From NCBI RefSeq assembly GCF_937616625.2, contig NC_065575.1:3479501-3543500 (forward strand): a stretch of DNA of 64,000 nucleotides, in the 5' to 3' direction. How positions within the stretch are numbered: position 1 is the stretch's first letter; the number at the start of each line of letters is the position of its first letter. The notes under the pieces are model-generated. The model made no database searches, was not told the DNA's origin, and worked only from the letters and a program-made list of their open reading frames with translations. This document shows, piece by piece, positions 1 through 9,325 of the stretch. The position numbers and the translations under genes are program-made. This DNA is from Mercurialis annua. Lineage: Eukaryota > Streptophyta > Magnoliopsida > Malpighiales > Euphorbiaceae.

Positions 1-200
1 AATCTTCAAAGTTATTCTATTTATTACTTAAAGTTTTATGTTGAATTTAAGAATGTGGTTTATTAGTTTTTTCTTGATTCTTTACCATGCTTTCCCAAAT
101 CTTTAACCAAATATGCCTCCTTCCTCCTCCCAACCAGATTATCTATTAATTCACTTTTAGAAATATTGTCAGCATATTTATCTATTTTTATTATAAAATG
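1..200. repeat. Left copy of a 160-200 bp direct repeat
   Basis: This block matches 3293-3457 in the same orientation with only small differences. The right copy lies upstream of the defensin gene, so this one is probably the upstream flank of a second defensin copy outside the window. The right copy is interrupted by a Helitron at 3458-4087. This left copy is uninterrupted there and runs straight into the sequence found at about 4095-4125, so it serves as the empty site. Confidence 0.8.
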
Positions 201-430
201 CAAAATAAACTTCTCTATCCACAATTATGTTCTTTTTTATTAATTATAAAATAATTTTTAAATTTTTCCGATTTGGTCTGTTATTTATTTAATTATTTTT
301 TCAAATATACTCAAGGCTTGAGTATATTTGGATATATTTGGTAAAATTCAAATGGGAAAGTGAAAAGGAAGAGGAATATTAGAAGTGCACAAAACGTTGA
401 GGGTGCGAGCTGGATGATGCCTATTGGCCC

Positions 431-707
431 CAGGGGCGGAACTAGGGAGGGTCGGGGAGGGTCGGCCGACCCTCCTCGACGGAATTTTTTTTTTAAAAAA
501 AATAGATTTTTGTGGGTTTTAAACTAGGGGCGGTTAGAAACCGCCCCTACATCTGTTAGGGGCGGTTTTTATCTGTAGGGATGGTAAAACCGCCCCTACA
601 ACTGTAAATTCACGCTTATAAACCGTATTTACAGCCGTTCGATTTTTTTAAATAGCAGTATGTAAAAATTTCGACCCTCCTAAACTGGAGTCCTGGTTCC
701 GCCACTG
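431..707. mobile_element. hAT-type MITE
   Basis: The termini are CAGGGGCGGAACTAGGG on the left and, reverse-complemented on the right, CAGTGGCGGAACCAGGA. They are imperfect inverted repeats of the hAT type. A perfect 8-bp target-site duplication, ATTGGCCC, lies at 423-430 and 708-715. The 277-bp interior has no coding capacity and contains several GGGGCGGTT / AACCGCCCC inverted segments able to form hairpins. Confidence 0.88.
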
Positions 708-715
708 ATTGGCCC

Positions 716-2001
716 TTATGCTGAATATAGACATTGGTGGGTGTTCAGGCTGGATATGGAGCTCCTGTTTACAATGGTGGTGGCATCAGATTTCGCATAT
801 CGTTTAGGATGTAGTGTGTCGAGCATTGATAATGTAAAGAGAAACAATTAAAATCTGATTGACAGTCCAATAGCTCTAGTTTTGTTTAAGCTTATATAGT
901 AAATTCTATCCATATTTTAATGAAATTTTGGTTACTATACCAAAAGTCTTACAGTATTTTTGTATTAAATTTCTTTTTATAATATTTCCCTCTTTTCTTG
1001 TTCATATGTATTTGATTTTCCTAACATACTATCAGCGTTGTGTGTATAATATATATAGTCTTCGAGTCCCATGCAAAAAGTAAATATTTTCCATGTCCAA
1101 ATAAGACAATGATTTCAACTAATATTGTGGCTTGATGCTTTAAAATAATTATTTTTTATTTAGTAAAGATAAATAAGGAGAAAGTTCTTAAAACACCCAA
1201 CCTTTTCGGATTATTAACCAGTCAAACCCTATGTTATATCTTTTCTATAAAACAGACCACAAACTTTTGAAAATTTCAAAAGAGAAAAAAGAAGACCAAT
1301 TGCATCTGAAATTATAATTGTTGACTGAATAGTCAATTGCTTTTATAAATCAGTCCAATATTTTTATTTAAAAATAAATTCAAAATTGTTAAAATAAAGT
1401 ACCATACAAAATGGATGTACTCTAATGTGCAAAGCAGAGTGTAATCTCCATCAAACTAAAAAAATTATTTTTTAATAGTATTTCTATTAATTTAATTATA
1501 GATATTATAATAGGTAGAATTATTTTATTATATCTACAAAAATTTGTATGCCCGGGTTAGTTATAAATTTTGCATTTTTTATAATTTAGACAAGAGAGCA
1601 TTTGAAGGCTTAAAAATATTTGATCCCACGATCTTGATAAAATATTTTTAAATGGACATCGACATTTTAAAATAGCGCTGTTGACAGTGAAGGCGTAAGG
1701 GAGTAGTACTGTTTTTTAAAAACCATTTAAGATGATTACACACAGTTCTGACGTTAAGGAGCTAATTGATCTTCGGGCCAAACAATAAGGGTATATACGA
1801 CTCTTATGCCTTTAGTAAATCAAATTGGATTTTAAAGTGGATTGTGCATGTTGGTATCTTTCACCAATCTGATATTTGAAATCATTAATCTCATGTGTGC
1901 TTCAGATAAATCATAAACATTTAAATGAAATTTAATATTATTCGATAATTAATAATAATAATTATTAATCTTAATTGTTTTATGAGTATGATTATAAGTA
2001 A
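716..2001. other. Intergenic, no gene recognised
   Basis: AT-rich sequence with no open frame of interest on either strand and no transposon termini that I could pair. Confidence 0.5.
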
Positions 2002-3102
2002 TTAAGTACATCTTTTAAAGCAAAAGCAGCGATGACGGAACCCTCTGCACCTACCACCCATAAAACCTTCATATTTGCAAGCCACAGCACAATTATGAGG
2101 GTTGAAGCACTTTCCTCTAAACTTATGGCTTAGAATCAGACACTTCCTTCCTCTTCCACCGCCTCCACCTTCCCCGCCGCCTCCGCCTCCACCTTCTCCC
2201 CCGCCTCCTCCTCCACCTTCTCCCCCGCCTCCACCGCCACCTTCTCCCCCGCCACCTTCTCCACCTCCACCTTCTCCTCCACCCCCGCCTCCACCCCGAC
2301 CTTCTCCGCCACCTTCACCTCCGCCTCCACCCCTGCCTTCACCGCCGCCTTCACCTCGGCCTCCTCCTCCTCTCTGCGCCATCACCATTTTTGAATCCAT
2401 ATCTACTTAACCATATACAAATATACATACACAAATAATATTTATGTCAGCATAATGTCCAAGTACGATCATATATAAAACAAGTAGAAATGGCATCTCG
2501 AAATAATATTTGGCCATCATAAAACAAGTACAAATAGATAACTAATTTAAATATTAAGAATTTTTTTAAAAAGTTATAGTTGAGGGTTGCTCATGAATTT
2601 AAATCGAACTCAATCGAGATATATATTCAGAGAACTTGACAAATAATAAAATATTTTGACCAATTTGTTATAATTTTGAAATTTGGATTTTCTCATCAAT
2701 AAAAATTGTTAAGATACTAACATCGATTAGTCTATTCAATTAAACTCATTTCTTTATAAGTATTAAAAGTAGATTAAGTAAATTAGTAAGCTATTTTTAA
2801 CTCAATTATTTTTGTGAACTTTTTAAGTCAAATATTTAAATATTCAAATTCGACACAAAAATGAACTCGAGATCATATTTGAGTAAATAGGATTGAGTTG
2901 ATTTTGAATATTTTTAGACTTAAATTCAAGTAATTTATATACAGGTACTCTTGTAATATATATATGTTTATGTATATGTATATGTATATATATATATGCA
3001 AGTAAAGCTAGAAGAAAATATAACAAATGAAAAGTTACCATTGAGTAGTAGCAACAAAAGGAGAAGAAAAACAATTGAGAACAAACGCATGGTCTTTGCC
3101 AT
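2002..3102 (-). CDS. Plant defensin precursor with a Gly/Glu/Arg-rich spacer (two exons)
   Basis: Exon 1 (3102-3039, 64 nt) encodes a signal peptide that starts MAKTMRLFSIVF, runs into eight leucines, and ends at a GTAACT donor in phase 1. Exon 2 (about 2402-2002, acceptor AG at 2403-2404) restores the frame and ends at TAA. The intron is about 636 bp. The C-terminal 48 residues have eight cysteines spaced C-X10-C-X5-C-X3-C-X9-C-X6-C-X1-C-X3-C, the canonical plant defensin pattern, with the gamma-core GGRCRGFRHRCFC. Family members are secreted, disulfide-stabilised antifungal or signalling peptides. The oddity is about 74 residues of only G, E and R between the pro-region (MDSKMVMAQ) and the domain, in frame and encoded by a CCN-type low-complexity tract. 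The precursor is about 154 residues against a usual 75-80. An alternative acceptor 3 nt upstream would add one residue. The splice model is inferred from sequence; the domain assignment is firm. Confidence 0.88.
2155..2380. repeat. Low-complexity CCN repeat coding for the Gly/Glu/Arg spacer
   Basis: On the plus strand this is a pyrimidine-rich tract of CCT, CCG, CCA and TTC/CTC triplets. Read on the minus strand in the defensin frame it gives only GGN, GAA/GAG and CGN/AGA codons with no stop. The periodicity is a multiple of three throughout, and blocks such as GGGGGGGE recur, as expected for expansion by replication slippage. Confidence 0.85.
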
Positions 3103-3172
3103 ATGATTAGTGTTTGTCTATAGAGTAAATAATAGATAATATTAATGAGGTAACAACTGCCAAGACGCATCC

Positions 3173-3182
3173 TATTTATATA
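3173..3182 (-). promoter_or_regulatory. TATA box of the defensin gene
   Basis: TATATAAATA on the minus strand, about 70 bp upstream of the exon 1 ATG, which is a normal spacing for a plant promoter plus a short leader. Confidence 0.65.
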
Positions 3183-3292
3183 TGTGCATGCTATTATAAA
3201 ATTGATAAATTTTGAAAAAAAAGGGTTAAATTTTCATAGATGGAAATAAGTATCAAAGTGTGATATATATATAAATCTAGGTTAAGCTAAAA

Positions 3293-3457
3293 AATCTTCA
3301 AAGTTATTCTATTTATTACTTAAAGTTTTATGTTGAAATTAAGAATGTGGTTTATTAGTTTTTTCTTGATTCTTTACCATGCTTTCCCCAAATCTTTAAC
3401 CAAATATATGCCTTCTTCCTCCCAACCAAATTATCTATTAATTCAATTTTAGAGATA
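3293..3457. repeat. Right copy of the direct repeat, upstream of the defensin
   Basis: Near-identical to 1-165, 3.29 kb away in the same orientation. It is cut at its right end by the Helitron at 3458-4087, and the continuation of the repeat reappears at about 4095. Confidence 0.8.
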
Positions 3458-4087
3458 CTAATTTTTTTGGCCACGTGCTACGCACGTTAACGATATCTAT
3501 ATGATATGTTATTTAATATTATAATTGTATATTTTTTAATAATATATTATTATTTAAATTTTATTAAACTTGTGTTTTTTATTTGTTTTTGTTTAATTAT
3601 TTTATAAAATTTTAATTTTTTTATTAGAAATGTAAAAAAATTAGAATTAAGTAATAAATTTAATTTTTGATATTGTTGTTATTAAAAAATGATAATATGA
3701 TTGAAGCAAATTTATATTATTTTTCATAGTAAATAACTAATAAATATAAAAAATATCAAAATTTTAACACAAATATTATAATTTAATTATTTAATATTAA
3801 TGAAACTCGTCATATTCTTTTAGGATTAAGAATTTAACTATAATAATAGTTGTTGTACAATTCCTTTTAGGATTAGAAATTTAATACATAATGGCAGCTA
3901 CTGCGATAATTATTTTTAATATATTTCCTTTATGCATTAGGAATGTTATCTTTCTATTTGTTAAGCACAAATATTCTTATATGTCACAATTAGAAATATC
4001 AATTTGGATAAAATATGTAGAGGGTATATTTGTCCGTGAATGGAAGTGTTCCCCCGCGAATACACTTTTATATTTGTTAGAGATAGA
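3458..4087 (-). mobile_element. Small non-autonomous Helitron (minus strand)
   Basis: Read on the minus strand it begins TCTATCTCTAAC after an A and ends with a palindrome around CGTGCGTAGCACG followed by a CTAG-like terminus (mutated to TTAG) next to T. This fits the Helitron layout of 5' TC, 3' hairpin, CTRR and an A/T insertion site. The block at 1-200 shows the uninterrupted site. The interior is AT-rich and non-coding. Confidence 0.7.
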
Positions 4088-4220
4088 TAAAGATTTTCAA
4101 CTTATTTATCTATTTTTATTATAAAAAACTACAAAATTAGAGATAATTTTTTTATTTATACATAATTAATTTTGGGTCAATTGTATAATCTTATAATAGG
4201 ATTTAGGAATAGATGGAAAT

Positions 4221-4650
4221 CACTACTAAAAAGCAGAAATCCGTCGGAATCGGAAAATGGTTTCCCGACGGATTTGCCGACGGATGACGTCCGTCGGCAA
4301 ATGTGGCGTCGCTAAATGAATTAGCGACGCCACACATTTATATGTCGCCATTTAGCGACGGATATATCCGTCGCTAAATGGCGTCATGCCGTCGCCAACT
4401 GCGTCGCCAGACGACGCGTTTGGCGACGTCCAGCGACGCATTTGGCGACGGATATGTCCGTCGCCAAATGGCGATGAATATGTCCGTCGCCAAATGGCGA
4501 TGGAACAATATCCATCGCTAAAGCCGTCGCCATTTGGCGACGGACTGATCCGTCGCCAAATGCGTCTTTACCAAAATGTTTGGATTTAGCGACGGATTAT
4601 ATCTGATCCGTCGCCAAAATCCGTTGCTAAAACACAGTTTCCTAGTAGTT
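4221..4650. mobile_element. CACTA-type MITE
   Basis: It begins CACTACTAAAAAG and ends CCTAGTAGTT, the last base differing from the expected G. AAT flanks both sides (4218-4220, 4651-4653), a 3-bp duplication typical of CACTA elements. The interior consists of many inverted and direct copies of a GACGGAT / TTTGGCGACGG motif, typical of short CACTA derivatives. No transposase is present. Confidence 0.82.
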
Positions 4651-4867
4651 AATATAAGAATCTGACTATGTAAAAAAATATGAGTCGGCATGGAGCTAAT
4701 TATATTTATAAATTTTTTATATCTAAAATCCTTATGCATTTGTCAAATTTATCTTTCATAAAAAAGGCAAAATAATCATATACATCCATGGATATTAAAT
4801 TTAGGAGGGCGCTGAACTATATGAACTATTTGTATCAAGCTAATAATATCTTATTTAGCTATTATTA

Positions 4868-4984
4868 GTGACAACTTCATGCAAAATAAACAAGACTATT
4901 GATGGAATGGGTAAATTAATTGTTACAATTCACTAATTAAAGTCATTAATTTGCTTAATTAAAGCAAAAATTCACCTATAAATA
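4868..4984 (+). promoter_or_regulatory. Conserved upstream block and TATA box of SPH gene 1
   Basis: The block holds ACTTCATGCAAAATAAA, ATTCACTAATTAAAGT and TATAAATA (4977-4984), the last 59 bp before the ATG. The same three pieces in the same order precede all four SPH genes in this window. Confidence 0.7.
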
Positions 4985-5035
4985 AAAATCTCATTATAAA
5001 TTAAAAACAAAATAATATTCATAAAAATAATAATA

Positions 5036-5443
5036 ATGAATTCTTTCAAGAGAGAATATGTTGTGATACTGATGTTCGTGTTGCTAATATCATCAAGCGA
5101 TGCGTTATTTAGTCGGAAAAGGGTTACAATGTTTATAAGTAACGGCATAAAAAATGGAACAGATCTGAGGATTCATTGCAAATCAGGAGATAATAAATTT
5201 GATGAAATCAATTTGAAATATAAACAGTCTTTTAAATTATGCTTTAGACCTAACATTTTTGGAAGAACTTTATATTTTTGTCGCATGGCATGGAATAACG
5301 TGGTTCCTCGTACCGTAGATGTTTATGGCGGTAAAAGAGATGGTCTCAAATGCACTGCATGTTTTTGGGATGTTACAGATACAGGTGTTTGTTTGGGTCA
5401 AACTTCCAACGGTCCATTTAATGATTGTCGTATTAAATGGTAA
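5036..5443 (+). CDS. S-protein homologue (SPH, plant self-incompatibility S1 family), gene 1
   Basis: A single-exon ORF of 135 residues, the usual size for the family. Residues 1-24 form a signal peptide (a basic MNSFKRE start, then a hydrophobic core VVILMFVLLIS) with likely cleavage near SSSDA/L, so the product is secreted. The mature part is a small beta-rich SPH domain with the conserved signatures HCKSGD, FKLCFRPNIFGRTLYFC, CTACFWDV and a C-terminal NDCRIKW. Cysteines lie at 48, 69, 82, 106, 109, 119 and 131; the one at 69 is absent from the other three paralogues. N40-G-T is a possible glycosylation site. The family founder, PrsS of poppy, is the pistil self-incompatibility determinant; most other members have no known role, so function here stays open. 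It is most like gene 4 (shared DALFSRKRV and TSNGPFNDC). Confidence 0.93.
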   Translation: MNSFKREYVVILMFVLLISSSDALFSRKRVTMFISNGIKNGTDLRIHCKSGDNKFDEINLKYKQSFKLCFRPNIFGRTLYFCRMAWNNVVPRTVDVYGGKRDGLKCTACFWDVTDTGVCLGQTSNGPFNDCRIKW

Positions 5444-5469
5444 GGATAATCTATTTTGCTTCTAATTTC

Positions 5470-5705
5470 TAAATTTCATTTGATTTTATTTGGTACTTAA
5501 ATTTTATATTTTTAGTTTGTATGGTCTCTAAACTTTCATCTGTTAAAGAATCTGAAGAAGCGAAAAAAATAAAATTTAGGAACCAGATAAAATTGAATAA
5601 AAGTTCAAGGGTCAGATAGATTGAAAATATAAAATTTAAAGACCATATAAGACCAAATAAAAATTTAGATACCGGATAAACTAGAAACGTAAAATTCATG
5701 GGCCT
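5470..5705. mobile_element. Probable MITE downstream of SPH gene 1
   Basis: The left segment (ATTTGGTACTTAAATTT...) and right segment (its partial reverse complement around ...TTTAGATACCGGATAAAC) form a long imperfect inverted repeat. The paralogous position after SPH gene 4 lacks this sequence, consistent with an insertion. Its superfamily is not clear. Confidence 0.5.
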
Positions 5706-5984
5706 TAATATGAATTAATCTTTCGAAATCAAGTCATATGTATATACGTATATGTATGATGTACGTGTTTAATAATGTGATTTGTTAATGTATAAACTGT
5801 CTAGGTATGCTAAATTTGACATAAAACAAAATTGGAAGAGATATACTAATTTTACTAGAGATGTTAAATTTAACGCTCTTATTTTTTTTTTAGTTTGACG
5901 ATGAGGTATGAACAAAAGTAACTGTTATGCTAATGCATCCATTAATTCACATATAAAGTTATTAGAACATTGAATTTTTTAAAA

Positions 5985-6125
5985 TAAAATAATTAATGAA
6001 TTATTTTTATTATTTTGAACAGGAATGATACTAGAACTTGGTGAAGCAGCATTACAATTTGATCACCTTTTTGGGTTTAGCTTTGAACCTAATATTTTTG
6101 AAAGGATTTCTATTCTTTGTAAGGA
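5985..6125 (+). pseudogene. Decayed SPH copy downstream of SPH gene 1
   Basis: A 93-nt stretch from 6038 still reads in frame as a central SPH segment (GEAALQFDHLFGFSFEPNIF), matching the family signature FxFSFxPNxxGRT. It is preceded by a TTTTGAACAGG sequence that corresponds to the LFSRKR codons of the intact gene but carries a TGA stop. The signal-peptide part is mostly missing here. Homologous remnants with the same lesions follow the other three SPH genes. Confidence 0.8.
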
Positions 6126-6545
6126 TAATTTGTTATTATTTTAATTTTGGTTTCAATTGTATTTCTATAACTATTTGATACAAATTTGATATAAATATTA
6201 CATGAATAAATAATAATTATATATGTATTTTATAATACGCTTTTTTATTTTTCACTAATTTATTTTCTGAATCAAATTACTTTTAAAAAGTTATTCATAA
6301 TAAATTTCTATTTCGGAATTCAAATTTTATTCGAATTATCCTCTTATTAGAGTCTTTCTTTGATATGATTCCTTATTTAGAGTTAAACTCTTACACTCTT
6401 AATTATGTTTTCATACATCAATTAAATATTATTTACAATTTATATAAACGATCTTAATAAATATACTTCAGTGATGCTATGTCTTGCATAATTTGATTCT
6501 CTTTCATAAATTTTTTGGTTTGAGCTTAATTTGGTTAATGCATCT
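6126..6545. repeat. Non-coding tail of SPH unit 1
   Basis: This stretch aligns by eye with the regions after the other SPH pseudogenes, including the phrase TTAGAGTTAAACTCTTACACTC and a final ATTTGATTCTCTTTCATAAA. It has no gene and marks the right edge of the duplicated unit. Confidence 0.6.
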
Positions 6546-6557
6546 AAATTTTCTCAC

Positions 6558-6945
6558 CTTTTGAAAGGAACTGTTGCTTGTTGTGTATCTAATGAATTTA
6601 TTTGGAGCAATTTTTCTGATTCGGTTTCTACTCGTTTGGGATGGAGATGGTACTCGGTTTTGGAAATATTTTTGGTTGGGTGATTTCAAAGTGCAGGATA
6701 AATTCAGCAGCTTATTTGTTCTTTCCAGAGGTCAAGATAGTTTGGTTTCGAATGATGTTAACAACAGCTCTGATCAGATTTCAATTTTCTTATGGAATCG
6801 GAGGCTTCGTATTGGTGAGTCGGAAGCCTTGCACTCGCTACAACAGCAACTTCTTCAGGTTCCTTGTGCAGGAAATAGTTCAGACTGTTTCTTTTGGCAG
6901 AATCTACCTAAGTTCAACTCGGCGGTTTGGGTGAATCAGGTACAG
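6558..6945 (+). pseudogene. LINE retrotransposon fragment (region downstream of reverse transcriptase)
   Basis: The translation contains GDGTRFWKYFWLGD, FSSLFVLSRGQDSLVS and FLWNRRLRIGESEALHSLQQ, characteristic of the stretch after the reverse transcriptase in plant L1-type elements. One frameshift near 6635 separates the preceding part (FIWSNFSDSVSTRLG). It is truncated on both sides and abuts an LTR-type repeat on the right. Confidence 0.82.
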
Positions 6946-6964
6946 TCTCCGGTAGCATCTATTC

Positions 6965-8215
6965 TGGACGCTAGGGAATGGGAGTGGTAGCTCCGAAACC
7001 CGTAGTAAGCCTGAATTTCACTATAACTTTTTCGCGTTTTAAAAACAAATAAATATTACAAAACCGTTTTAAGAAAAACTGGAAATATAACATCTGAAAA
7101 TAGAGCAACATTACTTATAACAAATAACAAACCATCCTGTAACACTCAGAATGACATCACGATACACAACGTATCAGTGATACTCGATAAACCATTTAGT
7201 TAAACAACTACTGCACAGTAACCATAAATAATATAGAAACAATATTAGTTTTAAAATCAGAATTTGTACAGCAAAATCGGACTACTAATTAAACTACTAG
7301 ACTACTGCGGCTCTAGAAGTAAACAACGATTTTCATTACATTATTAAATACTGACTTCCGGAAGAAGGAATGGAAGTGTGACTACACCAAAATATTATTT
7401 ATCTTAAATGGGTGAAAAACAACGGGTCAGTAAAAACTGAGTGAGTTTACATAATTACTAATGAAAATTAAATTAAATTAAATATCATATAAAATCATTT
7501 TTATAATGCAGCTAGATACTTGATACGAATGAAACCCTAAACCTCAAATCATATATCAGAACATGTCAAAATCAACAATATATTATTCAAGAAGTCTGGA
7601 CCGTGCACATGGGACCATCGTCACAGACTTTCACTTATTTTACAGTATCTAGGCTGTGCATATGGAACCGTCGCCTCAGATCTGTATCGGGGTCTGGGCT
7701 GTGCACATGGCACCATCGCTATAAACATTTAAATAATCAATGCTTAATTCTAATAAAATTGCTACTGATAATCACAAATTTCTATTGCCGCTCAATAGGA
7801 AAGTACGTTTACATGCAGTCTTATTTAAAATAAATATTCAAAAATTTAAACAATGTTGCATTAATATTTTAAAATAAAATGCAAATTTACAGTCGATCGC
7901 TAAATCCAAAATAATACTCCCTTAAAACTGCTGCAGCTCTGACCTCAAGATTCGCGAACTCGTCGGATCTTAATAATACTTATTAATCAAAGAGACCCTG
8001 ATGTAGCTTTGAAATTACAAAGCTCGAACTGAAAACTCCGTCGTTAACCTCGGCCGTGGATTGAATCTTGCTCACCAACCTTAATTTTATGGTTAATCTA
8101 AGGTTAATTTGGTGTTTGATGATGAACTAAGCTTAAGGAATGAATTCTAGGGCTTTTTGGTAGTATTTAGGCTCTGGTTTTTGGAAATATGAAATGATAA
8201 TTGAAGGAGTGGTTT
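6965..8215 (+). repeat. LTR-type dispersed repeat (CGCTAGGGAATGG family), copy 1
   Basis: It shares with 37001, 55867 (reverse), 59027 and 62874 the leader CGCTAGGGAATGGGAGTGG...GAAACCCGTAGTAAG. With 59027 and 55867 it also shares the later GGGTCAG...GAGTGAGTTTA phrase. It contains about 60-bp mini-repeats with CATGG(G/C)ACCATCG at 7600-7730. The TGTCACGA terminus is missing here. I read it as an LTR or solo LTR of a Ty3/Gypsy-like element; no coding region is attached. Confidence 0.6.
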
Positions 8216-8224
8216 GTTAATTAC

Positions 8225-8396
8225 GAGAAATTCTTAGATAGACTCAGTCCACCACGTCATCCGTCATTAAAATGATAGTAATATTACAAGATTGAATAGT
8301 AATATTACAAGATTGCCATCATTTTAATGACGTGTCATTTGTGATAGGGTTAGTCCACGGATGACGTGGTGGACTGAGTCTATCTAAGAATTTCTC
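8225..8396. mobile_element. Mutator-like MITE, GAGAAATTCTTAG family, copy 1
   Basis: The terminal inverted repeats are perfect over about 36 bp and start GAGAAATTCTTAGATAGACT. The flanks are GTTAATTAC (8216-8224) and GTTCATTAC (8397-8405), a 9-bp target duplication with one mismatch, as expected for Mutator-type insertion. The 172-bp element is non-coding. A diverged relative lies at 61968-62188. Confidence 0.88.
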
Positions 8397-8405
8397 GTTC
8401 ATTAC

Positions 8406-9163
8406 ATATATTTTATTTTATTTTAATTAAAATGGCTAAAAGTCTAAAAAGACCCTTGATTTTAATTGTAGTTACCAAATTGCCTTTTATCTTAATTATT
8501 GTAACCAAATTAATTATGCTTATATATATTATTAGTATGTAACATGTATCATTTTTTAATGTTATTTATGAATTAATATCTGCACCGACAATATTGAGTT
8601 TCGATATAAATTTCTGAAAATAAACTTTGAGATATTTGTATTTTTCCGAAGTTCTTAAATAATTAGCCTTTTGTAATTTATTTAAATTCCGAATAATTTC
8701 TTAGTCCAAATTTAATATTTAATTCTACTTTTTTGTTATAAATAATATTACACGTAGAAAATCGATATTTAAATTTACGGAGTTCTTTTCTCTTAAAAAT
8801 AATTCGTCTTGAATTGAAAATAGCCACGTACCTTAAAAAAACAATTAAGCATAACATTGTTGTATATCAGACTTTGAGTTTTAAGGACACTTGCCATTTC
8901 TGTTACTTCTATTATGTAACATAAACTTTTATTCACTTCCACACTCAAAGGTCAAGTGATGTGTGAAGAGTTTGAATTGTATTATTGGTTATAAATTACA
9001 GAATACACTAAAGATATATTCGTGGTAAAGTTAGCTTTTTGGTATCCACTCGGATAATCTCTACCTTCACTAATCCTTCTCTTTCACCTTTTCTTAGTAT
9101 ATAGAAGATTAACATTTCTGACCACCTTATGCCTTCTAGAGATTAAAATATTCTCCCCGCGTT
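8406..9163. other. Intergenic, no gene recognised
   Basis: AT-rich sequence without a credible ORF, RNA gene or paired element ends. Confidence 0.5.
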
Positions 9164-9325
9164 CAGTTTTTCGGTTGGCTTGTGTTTCGTAATGGCCTTC
9201 CGACTAAAGTTATGTTGATGCACCAGAAAGTTATTAATGAGGTTGCTTGTTCTTTGTGTATAGATGAAGAAGATGATTCGCATATTGTTTTTCATTGTTA
9301 TTTTGCTTGGAATACGTGGAATTCA
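9164..9325 (+). pseudogene. LINE zf-RVT domain fragment
   Basis: 54 codons read without a stop: QFFGWLVFRNGLPTKVML, then CSLCIDEEDDSHIVFHC and a tryptophan-rich FAWNTWN. This is the zinc-binding reverse-transcriptase domain (zf-RVT) found near the C-terminus of plant LINE ORF2. The flanks do not continue it, so it is an isolated remnant. Confidence 0.82.

Noticed and set aside
360..820. Possible coding trace around the hAT MITE (SWMMPIGP...YAEYRHWW-like reading)
   Set aside because: The frame is short, interrupted by the MITE, and matches no family I recognise with confidence.
2136..2354. Minus-strand KVEAE-rich ORF in the same tract
   Set aside because: An alternative frame of the same low-complexity repeat, inside the defensin exon.
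2102..2410. Plus-strand ORF of 102 codons, proline/serine-rich (extensin-like)
   Set aside because: It is the antisense of the defensin exon's Gly/Glu/Arg tract. Proline-rich reading is a by-product of CCN repeats, and there is no signal peptide or Ser-Pro4/Tyr pattern typical of extensins.
2844..3170. Minus-strand 108-codon ORF overlapping the defensin first exon
   Set aside because: It uses another frame and reads through the intron donor. The MAKTMR-type signal exon in a different frame is the real product.
3891..4124. 77-codon plus-strand ORF
   Set aside because: Lies mostly inside a non-coding Helitron and matches nothing known.
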